Shown piece by piece: positions 19,401-27,088 of a stretch of 64,000 nt of DNA. The notes beneath the pieces were generated by a model. The model was given only the letters and a program-made list of their open reading frames with translations. It did not search any database and had not been told where the DNA came from. Source of the DNA: Aminipila terrae (GTDB taxonomy: Bacteria; Bacillota; Clostridia; Peptostreptococcales; Anaerovoracaceae); contig NZ_CP047591.1 of assembly GCF_010120715.1 (NCBI RefSeq), positions 372,001 through 436,000 of the forward strand, read 5' to 3'. A program made the translations under genes and the position numbers. Position 1 is the first letter of the stretch. Each line of letters begins with the position of its first letter.

Positions 19401-20859
19401 GGTTACTACCTCCTTCTTCTTCTGTTTTCAGATACTCTTTAAATAGTACAATTAAAACACCTAGAATCAGACCAGCTGCAAGAGCGATGGCTAAATTTAA
19501 AGGAAGGTTCATACCGTTGTCCTTATCGTAGCTCTGGGTTGGAATAAGCTGTTCTGCATACTTTTTGTAAGCCTTTTCGTTATAATAGTCCTTTACTGTT
19601 TTATTAATTACCTTCATGTTCTGTGTTACGTTTTTCTTTGTTAAATCAAGTAGTTTTACGATTTCTTTTGCCTCTTGACTATCAGCCCCTGAAAAAGTAT
19701 CAGAATTTCTGAACCTTTCTGCTTCTGCAGCATAATAGTTTGAATCTGCTAAAGCTGTAGTAGCTCTGCCAGCTGCAACTGTATATCTTGTCACCATACT
19801 GTCATACTGGGCATTCTGCTTTTTAAGTGAAAAAGCTCCCCCTGTACTGTTATTGATAACCAAAGTCTGCTCAGGAACTTTAAAGTTTGTTATCAGGGCA
19901 TATAATGAACTGGCTTCTTCGTTGCTCTTGCTATATTCTCTTTGCTTGTCTTCCGCCAGCTTCTCATATATAGCTACACTTTTTGCCGCATTTTTAGTTG
20001 CATAAGATACAGCAATCTTAGTATAAAGCAATTCGATATTCACATCTCTCACTGCTTCCAGAGCATTCAGTATATTGGCCTTTGACATGCCTGTAACCTG
20101 TGAGGTAAAATTATCATCCGTTATACAATTCTTCGTATACTGTTCCATAATCTGAATCTGTTCATTCATCAAATCCGTTGCCTGTATGTAATCATATTTG
20201 TCCACAGAAAAATCTCCTGCAAAGGTATCCGCCAGGACACTATAATCGGAATATTTCTGCATCAACTGATTTTTATATTCCAGAATCACATTGTCTAAAA
20301 GTTCTCGCCCTTCCTCCAATGATAACCCTAATTTATTTTTAACATCAAAAGATAATATGTAAGTATCGGGATGAATCTCAAGACTTTCCAGCTTCTCAAG
20401 CTTCAGATCTTCAGTTTTTAAATCGCTGATGTTTTGAAGAGTTTCTGCTGCTTCATCTGGAATCACTGCAGTAAGCGTGATACATTCTGCCACATCCGAA
20501 GCCGAAGGTTTGTTATTTATTGACATGTCTGACATAGCTTTTTCTAATACTTCAGCAGCCTTTATTTCATTTGAATCATAAGGCAGCCCGTCTGGTGTCA
20601 TTCCTTTTTCAATACCATCAAAATACAATCTCACCGCTGTCTGTACTTCCCCCTTTGTTCCTATGTTGATATTTGATATCAATACGGAGCCAATCAGGGT
20701 AACAGCTACTGCCAAGGCAGTAACCACAGCTATGATTTTCTTTCCTTTAATAAGAACTAACATTAATTCCTTCAGCGATATTTCATCTTCATCTTCGTGA
20801 TAATACGGATATTGCCCAGCCACATTTCGTTGCTCGTCTTCTATAAAATGTCCTTTCAT
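19390..20859 (-). CDS. Wzz-family polysaccharide co-polymerase (chain-length determinant)
   Basis: 489 residues. A cytoplasmic N-terminus (EDEDEISLKELMLVLIKGKK) leads into a first membrane helix (IIAVVTALAVAVTLIGSVLI). A long extracytoplasmic helical region follows, then a second helix near the end (LPLNLAIALAAGLILGVLIV) and a short acidic tail. The D-E-I-S-L-x-E-L start is the hallmark of Gram-positive CpsC/YveK/Wzz proteins. It should control polymer length and interact with the Wzy-like polymerase. No BY-kinase (CpsD/Wze) or phosphatase is encoded nearby, although these usually accompany such genes. The next gene overlaps its end by 11 bases. Confidence 0.8.
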   Translation of the reverse strand: MKGHFIEDEQRNVAGQYPYYHEDEDEISLKELMLVLIKGKKIIAVVTALAVAVTLIGSVLISNINIGTKGEVQTAVRLYFDGIEKGMTPDGLPYDSNEIKAAEVLEKAMSDMSINNKPSASDVAECITLTAVIPDEAAETLQNISDLKTEDLKLEKLESLEIHPDTYILSFDVKNKLGLSLEEGRELLDNVILEYKNQLMQKYSDYSVLADTFAGDFSVDKYDYIQATDLMNEQIQIMEQYTKNCITDDNFTSQVTGMSKANILNALEAVRDVNIELLYTKIAVSYATKNAAKSVAIYEKLAEDKQREYSKSNEEASSLYALITNFKVPEQTLVINNSTGGAFSLKKQNAQYDSMVTRYTVAAGRATTALADSNYYAAEAERFRNSDTFSGADSQEAKEIVKLLDLTKKNVTQNMKVINKTVKDYYNEKAYKKYAEQLIPTQSYDKDNGMNLPLNLAIALAAGLILGVLIVLFKEYLKTEEEGGSNHED

Positions 20860-20871
20860 GTAATCCTCCGT

Positions 20872-21543
20872 TTACATAAACTCTTTTGCTTTACTCATTA
20901 CTGCATTTCGTCTTGTTTCTTTTTGTTTTTTATATTCTGCTTCATAGGCCTGCCTGTAAGCTTTTATTTTTTCACTGCTTATACCCTGATTTGCCATGTC
21001 GCTCTCCATCTTATCCAATATAGTAGACACGGACGAATCCACTTGTTTTTCCAAAGCATTTGCCCTTTTCGTATAAGACGCACCCAATTTCATCATTTTA
21101 TCTAATGATGCCTCATTATTCGCCTTTAAAGCAGAATAATCACTTTTTATACCTGCAAGCAACCCATCTACCATACCATTTGCAGAATTTTGAAGCTCAT
21201 AAAAGGCAGAATCATAAATGCTTAAGATCTGTTTTTCCTTACCATCCATATTCTGGGTCTGTTTTTGCGCTATGCCGTTTTTATTTTCCTGTTCTTTAGC
21301 CTCAATGCCCTCAGGAGAAGCTATCTGTTCACTATTGCTATTGATATCCAGCTTATCTGACCCTTCATCACCCTTTATTTTGGAATCAATTTCCTGAATT
21401 ATGACATTTGTCATTCCTTCCACTTCTTTTTGAGATGTTTTTGTATCTGAATTTTCTCCTACAAAAATATAAAGAAGAATCCCCATGGTCAAAATAATTA
21501 TTAAACTTACTATAATCAATAATACCCACTTAGCTTTTTTCAC
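20872..21543 (-). CDS. Small membrane-anchored coiled-coil protein, copy 1
   Basis: 223 residues. KKAKWVLLIIVSLIIILTMG forms a single N-terminal membrane helix, followed by a low-complexity Glu/Lys/Asn/Gln linker and a helical domain ending AYEAEYKKQKETRRNAVMSK. It is similar in layout and C-terminus to the product of 17309-17989. The gene starts 12 bases upstream of the Wzz gene and follows the second SLH gene closely, so it is probably in the same operon. No named domain is recognised. A scaffold linking the polysaccharide export machinery to the cell wall is one possibility, but that is inference. Confidence 0.7.
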   Translation of the reverse strand: MKKAKWVLLIIVSLIIILTMGILLYIFVGENSDTKTSQKEVEGMTNVIIQEIDSKIKGDEGSDKLDINSNSEQIASPEGIEAKEQENKNGIAQKQTQNMDGKEKQILSIYDSAFYELQNSANGMVDGLLAGIKSDYSALKANNEASLDKMMKLGASYTKRANALEKQVDSSVSTILDKMESDMANQGISSEKIKAYRQAYEAEYKKQKETRRNAVMSKAKEFM

Positions 21544-21580
21544 TATTTTCTCCCCTGTTTCCTGTGGACTGCGGTTTCAA

Positions 21581-22630
21581 CTAATTTACTTTGTTTAAGT
21601 CAACACCAAAAAACTTAGCTACTTCTTCTAAAGCCTTATATTCTTGAGAATTGCTTAAATCAAAGCTCACACTTACTGCATTTTTTAAGATTTTTTGATC
21701 CTTCTCTGGTTTACTGCTAAAGTCTTTTTTACTGGAACGCATTGCTGTTTTTAAATCATAGCTTGGATTGCTTATATACTTATTTAACTCACTACTAATA
21801 TTCTGAAGAAAAGGAACCAAATCTTCTCTCTTTTCCACGTTAGTTAGATATCTTGCACCATCTGTATTTATTTTATTGGAAGCCAGCGTCATGGTTTTTA
21901 TGATTTCTGCACTAGGCTTTTCTATATCAGGTTTGTTTGGCGTTGACGTACCGCCACCAGTTGTTCCCCCAGCACCACCTGTTGTATTCGTTGTATTATT
22001 AGTAGTCTGAGTGGTTTCTGGCTTGGAAAGGGCCACTAACTTTTTTTCTACAATTTTATTATAAGCCGATACTACAGTTGCCCTGCTGGCTGGCTGGGAA
22101 GCTTGAAATTTTCCATCGTTACCTAAACTCATGATACCGCTTCCTATAACCCTGTTAACTGAATCAGCGGCCCACCCTGAGACTCTATCTTTAATAGCTA
22201 AATCTTTTTTAGCTACAGTTTTTTCTAAATTCAAAATTCTATCTAAAATAACACAAATCTGTTCCTTTGTAACCGTATCATTAGGCTTAAAAGTACCATC
22301 TGCATATCCCAATATGTATCCCTCATTCACGGCTTTTAGAACCTCTTCATAAAACCATTCCTTTTCATTTACATCACCAAAATTCTCTGATGAAGCTTTT
22401 TCTTTATAAGAAAAAAGCCGGTTTGTCATCTTTACGAATTCTGCTCTTGTCACTTGTTTTTCTGGCTTAAAAGAGCCATCTTCATATCCATTTACTATTT
22501 TATACTCTGTCATCAGATTTACAGCTTTTGACAAGGAGTCATCGGATTTTATATCTGTAAAGGCAAACACGTTAGTAGTACACATCATTGTTAACGCTAA
22601 CCCCGACACTAATATTTTGTTTATTTTCAT
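21581..22630 (-). CDS. SLH-domain cell-surface protein
   Basis: About 349 residues from the ATG at 22630 (GGAGGCAAT directly upstream). A signal peptide (KINKILVSGLALTMMCTTNV, then FAF) is followed by three S-layer-homology repeats: SLSKAVNLMTEYKIVNGYED with VTRAEFVKMTNRLF, then VNEGYILGYADGTFKPND, then a degenerate one with VIGSGIMSLGNDGKF. A Thr/Gly linker (about 205-235) leads to a ~115-residue C-terminal domain I do not recognise. SLH trimers bind secondary cell-wall polymer, so the protein should sit on the wall. It precedes the polysaccharide genes and may attach or organise the polymer made by them. Confidence 0.85.
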   Translation of the reverse strand: MKINKILVSGLALTMMCTTNVFAFTDIKSDDSLSKAVNLMTEYKIVNGYEDGSFKPEKQVTRAEFVKMTNRLFSYKEKASSENFGDVNEKEWFYEEVLKAVNEGYILGYADGTFKPNDTVTKEQICVILDRILNLEKTVAKKDLAIKDRVSGWAADSVNRVIGSGIMSLGNDGKFQASQPASRATVVSAYNKIVEKKLVALSKPETTQTTNNTTNTTGGAGGTTGGGTSTPNKPDIEKPSAEIIKTMTLASNKINTDGARYLTNVEKREDLVPFLQNISSELNKYISNPSYDLKTAMRSSKKDFSSKPEKDQKILKNAVSVSFDLSNSQEYKALEEVAKFFGVDLNKVN

Positions 22631-22684
22631 ATTGCCTCCACACATTTTTACATTTTATTACATTTTTCTTGATTTTACTCAAAA

Positions 22685-22720
22685 CATATGCAGTCTAGGT
22701 TCATTACCTGACTGCATATG
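22685..22720 (-). terminator. Hairpin between the two SLH genes
   Basis: A perfect 11-base inverted repeat, CATATGCAGTC and GACTGCATATG, around a 14-base loop, followed on the minus strand by TTTTGAG. It lies just downstream of the first SLH gene. The short T-tract suggests partial termination or mRNA end protection. A second short hairpin (AGAACT-CTTT-AGTTCT) sits at 22741-22756. Confidence 0.5.
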
Positions 22721-22767
22721 ATCTGACTTTTAATTATCATAGAACTCTTTAGTTCTCATCGACCGTT

Positions 22768-24783
22768 TTAGAATTTTGTGATTTGAGCAGAATAACTAAT
22801 GGTTCCTGTTCCATCGCTTCCACTCACTGTAATCTTTGCACTATTTCCAATAACATCTGTTAATTTGTTACCGTACACAGTATTGACAAAACCTTCCACG
22901 TTCACAGTACCATTTTTATTATATAAATAGTATTCTGTTCCACTAATGTTAACCTTTACTTCTGTCAAAGTACCAGTTTTACCATTGTAACTTGCCTGGA
23001 AATTTCCATTCTTAATCTGATTTGCAACCTGATTATATTCTTCTATTATTTTTGATTTTGTAGAAGTCTGCTGGTCAAATACAGTTGCAGTTGCAAGTAA
23101 CAAAGCCTGGAACTTGTCAATGTCTTTTTGTTTCAGGAAAGCATTATAAGCATCTACTACGCCGGCATTATGTTTTGATGCATCAAATGTAATTCCAGTA
23201 ACACTTGCATTTGCCAGAACATCTTTTATCTTATCTTTCTGATTAGTTGTTGCAGTGTTTTTACCAAAAGCTATCATAGCATTTGTAAGCTTTACATAGT
23301 TTCCAATTTCAAGCTTAGCATTTTCGCTAGTTATTAAATCAGTAATCTGAACTGTTTTATCTCCAACTGTAACGTTGTACTTAGCAGGAGTAGGTGTTGG
23401 GGTAGGTGTAGAACCACCGCCACCACCGCCACCGCCACCACCGCCGCCGGTAGTGTCTGTGGTAGTTGTTTTTCCATTCTCTGTTGTTACAGTTCCAGTA
23501 CCTGTCGTTGTAGATGGCTTTCCTTCTCCACTGGTAGTAACATTTGCATTTGCTTCTAATTTATTTACTTTTGCATCTTTAGCAATGGCTATCTTTGTAC
23601 CAGTTGCCTGCTTTTCTACAGATACAGTGCTGACGGTTCCATTTATTTTTAAGTCTGCTTTCGTAGCTTCTACAATTAGATTTGTAACAGTAGTATCCTT
23701 ATCAACTGTAACCGCTGCATTTGCTGCAGTTATTTGAACCTTTGCGATTTCTGCTTTCTGTAAGACTACAGGTATTTCTGCATTAACCTTTAAAGTATCG
23801 ATTTTGCCTTCTACTTTTACAGTATTCTTACCATCATCAATAACTATAACGCTGACTTTGGCATTTCCTTCAACGGCTACTCTTACATTACCATCTACTT
23901 TTGCAACAATAACATTACCTATATTACTGTCACCTTTAATAATGATAGAATTTACGCCACCACCTCTGACAATGGTTTGTCCTGTGACTTTAACGCTGTC
24001 TAAAGTACATTCTCCACTACCAACGCCATCACCGATAATTAGATTTCCATTTATAGTTAAATTTTTTAATGTAACGCCTGGTACATTAACCATTACATTC
24101 CCACTGTCAGCCACTTTTTCAACAATTCCTGCAGTATCAATATACTGTTTAACCATGTTGTCCATAATCTTTGCAAATTCTGCTCTGGTCATATTTGCCG
24201 TAGGATTCAGGGTGCCATTAGCTCCAGACATATAACCTTTTTCAACCAGTGCAGACATACTGTCCTGTGCCCATGCAGCTATATTGTTTTTATCAGAAAA
24301 GCTGTTTAATGCTGTATGTGCTGTATCAGTACTTTGCATTTTAAAAGCTCTTGCCAGTATTGTACAAGCTTCCTGCCTTGTAATATTAGCATTTGGTCTC
24401 ATCTGGCTATCTTTTTTCATTGTGCCCATCTGAACAGCCTTAGCCAGCTCTGCTTCATACCATGCTCCTGAAACAATATCATTTGCACTTAAAGATGCTT
24501 TTCCCTCTGCACCAAAAGCTCTATTCACAACAGTAGCCATTTCTGCCCTTGTTAAAGTGCCATTTGGTTTAATATATAAACCATCGGCTCCTTCATACCC
24601 TTTAATTAATCCCTTTGCTGCTGCATTCTCAATCGCTGTTGTAGACCAGTCATTAGGCATATCTACAAACTTAGCATTTGCAGCCTTTGCTACGGTATCC
24701 TCTGTTCCGGCAAAAGACATTGCGGGCATATAACAAAATATCATCATTACTGCCATGAGAAGTGCAAATACTTTTTTTGTCAT
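22768..24783 (-). CDS. SLH-domain surface protein with beta-rich stalk and poly-Gly linker
   Basis: 671 residues. The signal peptide (FALLMAVMMIFCYMPAMSFA) is followed by three SLH repeats (about 37-215; for example KGLIKGYEGADGLYIKPNGT with LTRAEMATVVNRAFG). A Val-rich region with repeating short strands follows (about 225-430; LKNLTINGNLIIGDGVGSGE is typical), suggesting a beta-helix or solenoid. A poly-Gly tract and a Thr-Pro repeat (about 445-470) then lead to a ~200-residue C-terminal domain. Ribosome binding is strong (AAAGGAGGAGATTAAGAA before ATG). It would be wall-bound through SLH domains and is the first gene of the polysaccharide locus. Confidence 0.85.
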   Translation of the reverse strand: MTKKVFALLMAVMMIFCYMPAMSFAGTEDTVAKAANAKFVDMPNDWSTTAIENAAAKGLIKGYEGADGLYIKPNGTLTRAEMATVVNRAFGAEGKASLSANDIVSGAWYEAELAKAVQMGTMKKDSQMRPNANITRQEACTILARAFKMQSTDTAHTALNSFSDKNNIAAWAQDSMSALVEKGYMSGANGTLNPTANMTRAEFAKIMDNMVKQYIDTAGIVEKVADSGNVMVNVPGVTLKNLTINGNLIIGDGVGSGECTLDSVKVTGQTIVRGGGVNSIIIKGDSNIGNVIVAKVDGNVRVAVEGNAKVSVIVIDDGKNTVKVEGKIDTLKVNAEIPVVLQKAEIAKVQITAANAAVTVDKDTTVTNLIVEATKADLKINGTVSTVSVEKQATGTKIAIAKDAKVNKLEANANVTTSGEGKPSTTTGTGTVTTENGKTTTTDTTGGGGGGGGGGGGSTPTPTPTPAKYNVTVGDKTVQITDLITSENAKLEIGNYVKLTNAMIAFGKNTATTNQKDKIKDVLANASVTGITFDASKHNAGVVDAYNAFLKQKDIDKFQALLLATATVFDQQTSTKSKIIEEYNQVANQIKNGNFQASYNGKTGTLTEVKVNISGTEYYLYNKNGTVNVEGFVNTVYGNKLTDVIGNSAKITVSGSDGTGTISYSAQITKF

Positions 24784-24844
24784 TTCTTAATCTCCTCCTT
24801 TAAAGATAAAAGCAACTTTTAATAATTGCATATTTATTTAAATA

Positions 24845-24875
24845 TATAAAACATATATTTAATCAAATTAGTCAA
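24845..24875 (-). promoter_or_regulatory. Possible promoter for the SLH/polysaccharide operon
   Basis: On the minus strand TTGACT (24870-24875) and TTTATA (24845-24850) are separated by 19 bases, upstream of the strong ribosome binding site of the first SLH gene. The spacing is longer than ideal, so this is a weak prediction. I did not find a clear pair of LytTR-type direct repeats here. Confidence 0.3.
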
Positions 24876-24890
24876 AAATTTGCACGCCCG

Positions 24891-25609
24891 TTATCCAATT
24901 TTTATATTAAAATAAAGATTAATGAGCAGTTCTTTTAGCTCTTTAATATGTGCCCTGCTAACTGGCACAGACAGTCCATTACTCATTAATATGCATTTAG
25001 AATCAATTGATCTGATCTTATGTAAATTAATAATATAACTGTTATGACACCGATAAAAATCCGTACTCAGCTGAGTTTCAATTTCTTCAAAACTGCTATA
25101 AAAAGAAGTCTTACTTCCTTCCTTATCAACTACATGGACTTTTCTCTTTTCTTTTTCTATAAATGTGATTTCTTCTAAAGGTATCATGACGATTTCTGAT
25201 TTTGTTATTGCTGTAAGGTATTGATTAGTATTCTCTTCAATATAATCTACTGCTTTAACCAGTGCATTTTTCACAAATTTACCATTTAACGGTTTGCTTA
25301 AAAAATAGACATGATCAACGTCATAAATAGATGGATCATATTCCTCTTCATCTGACATAAAAATAATTACAGAGCTTTTCTGTATCTGTTTTATTTTTGA
25401 TGCTAACTCTATACCATTATTCAGATTAAATGCAATATCTATAAAGATAATATTTTTCTGCTCTTTATGATCTTCTATATAACACAATATAGCTTCTTCA
25501 TTTTTAAACCCCTTAATCAGCCTTATTTTTCTCTACACCAGTGTTTTGCTTTTTGCTTAATCAGCCAAAATATGTCTTCATTTACGTCACAGACAAGCAC
25601 CGCGCACAT
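24891..25609 (-). CDS. LytTR-family response regulator, frameshifted
   Basis: Reconstructs to 239 residues. ATG at 25609 has AGGAG upstream and reads MCAVLVCDVNEDIFWLIKQK. After an A5 run (25526-25530), one base short, the frame continues as IRLIKGFKNEEAILCYIEDH. The receiver domain carries the phospho-acceptor in NIIFIDIAFNLNNGIELASK and a switch lysine in YFLSKPLNG. The C-terminal LytTR DNA-binding domain has IEKEKRKVHVVDKEGSKTSF and DFYRCHNSYIINLHKI. No histidine kinase is adjacent. Placed divergently from nothing and directly ahead of the SLH/polysaccharide operon on the same strand, it is a likely regulator of that operon. Confidence 0.78.
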
Positions 25610-25955
25610 AATGCATCTCCTTTTTTTATTTTTTTACACAACTAAGATTCTAACTTATTGGACATTATTTTGTTTTGTAATGTAATGCTTTGCAGTTCAA
25701 ATGTAATATATGGAAAATATTTCATATATCTTTTATACAAAATTCACATAATCTTCATACAAATAACCATTCTTGCCAATTTTTTAACACACATATAACC
25801 ACTCTACTAAGCTTTTATAAAATTTTCAATAGTTTCTGGCGCAAAATGTAGTATATTTTGTAGAAAATAAAGAAAACATAATTTTTATAAGTTTCATAAT
25901 AATCTAAAATTGTTTAATTTTTAACATTTTTTACATGTTAAGAATTTAAAGGCAA
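25610..25955. other. Intergenic region upstream of the LytTR gene
   Basis: About 350 AT-rich bases. It contains a small palindrome GAAAATATTTC (about 25709-25719) and several TTGTAT-like hexamers, but no promoter with good spacing, RNA or gene that I can support. The control region of the LytTR gene must lie here. Confidence 0.35.
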
Positions 25956-25990
25956 TAAAAAAGACTGTATTCTGCTGTGAGGATACAGTC
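25956..25990 (-). terminator. Rho-independent terminator of amj
   Basis: GACTGTAT and ATACAGTC arms (25963-25970 and 25983-25990) close a 12-base loop and are followed on the minus strand by CTTTTTTATT. It lies about 55 bases after the amj stop codon. Confidence 0.8.
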
Positions 25991-26044
25991 CTTCCTAAAT
26001 ACTTATATAAAAATTAAATCTGTTTATAATTGCTTTTCAACAAC

Positions 26045-26848
26045 TTAGATTACCCTGGCAATAATAGCAATGGTCTGGGCTGCAGGGACTAATAATATTT
26101 GTGCCAGTAAAGTCCCAATAATAAGTCCAAAAACAATGAAAATGATGCAGCGATTAAAATCAGATTCTGAGCATTCTCCCCGGATTACATCGTCTGTCAT
26201 AACGGATATATACGGATCAATAAATATAAACATAAGTATTGTGGCCATACCATTGATCACTGAGGAGAGTGTACTGCAAGTAGTTCTATAATCCGGATAA
26301 AGGCAGCCTGCGTATAAAGAAGAAAGAACCCCTACGTTTGTTATAGATGATGTAATGATATTCAGAAGGATTATTTTCTTTGGTATCCTTCGTAAACTCT
26401 TTAACTGTGCGATATTATGCTGCCTGGGAGCAGTGATACTTTTTTTAAATTGTTCAATGCCGGATTTGGAAAATCCATGTAAAATCAGCTTTGGTATAGA
26501 CCTGTGAATACTGAAGGATTGAACTGCTCTGGCAAAGACTTTTATGAAGGTAGGTAGCAAGATTGCCCCTACGATTGTAGCAAATGTAGCTGAAACTAAT
26601 ATCCACCTGAAAATATGCAGCATATCATTTATATTTCCGCTTTTAATACTGTTTTCAATTGTCTTGGCAAGTAATGGTGCCTGAAAAGCATTTGCAGTTC
26701 TTGATACTAATGCAAATACATTGAATATAGCAAAAGCTACTGCGATTTTTCCTGTCTTTATTCCTACTATTCTCACACTGTAAGCCAGTGTACCAATCAT
26801 GTAAATAATGAATGTAAGAATAAGAACAAATACTACTTGTATGGCCAT
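26045..26848 (-). CDS. amj: Lipid II flippase, Amj family
   Basis: 267 residues with six or so membrane segments, the size and layout of Amj (formerly DUF2837/YdaH), the alternate to MurJ. The N-terminal text (FIIYMIGTLAYSVRIVGIKT, then AFAIFNVFALVSRTANAFQA) is characteristic, as is the loop SFSIHRSIPKLILHGF. Amj flips undecaprenyl-PP-MurNAc-pentapeptide-GlcNAc to the outer face for peptidoglycan synthesis. In Bacillus subtilis it is induced by envelope stress; whether that holds here is unknown. ACAGGAGA precedes the ATG. It is a single-gene unit with its own terminator, upstream of the LytTR gene. Confidence 0.85.
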   Translation of the reverse strand: MAIQVVFVLILTFIIYMIGTLAYSVRIVGIKTGKIAVAFAIFNVFALVSRTANAFQAPLLAKTIENSIKSGNINDMLHIFRWILVSATFATIVGAILLPTFIKVFARAVQSFSIHRSIPKLILHGFSKSGIEQFKKSITAPRQHNIAQLKSLRRIPKKIILLNIITSSITNVGVLSSLYAGCLYPDYRTTCSTLSSVINGMATILMFIFIDPYISVMTDDVIRGECSESDFNRCIIFIVFGLIIGTLLAQILLVPAAQTIAIIARVI

Positions 26849-26985
26849 AAAATATTTCTCCTGTGTTATCTTATTTTAATAAATTCAGCTAATAATTGAG
26901 AGTTGGTTTACAGATATTTACTGTCTGCTTATGGTTTAACTATTACATTTCTATTGTGTGAAGTCAAGTTATTAAGTATTTCCCT

Positions 26986-27031
26986 GTAAAAAATAAAGAC
27001 AAACAATACCCTGTTGTTAGTATTGTCTGTC
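26986..27031 (-). terminator. Terminator downstream of typA
   Basis: Arms GACAAACAATAC (26998-27009) and GTATTGTCTGTC (27020-27031) pair with one mismatch around a 10-base loop. On the minus strand the stem is followed by TTTATTTTTTAC. It lies about 60 bases after the typA stop. Confidence 0.7.
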
Positions 27032-27088
27032 TCTATATTTATTTAGCTTATATTGAGCTTATTTTTATATTAAATTAATAAACTTTGT

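Noticed and set aside
23375..24235. Long plus-strand frames rich in Pro/Val/Thr opposite the first SLH gene
   Set aside because: They are reverse-strand shadows of the Gly-tract and Val-rich repeats, without ribosome binding sites or recognisable domains.
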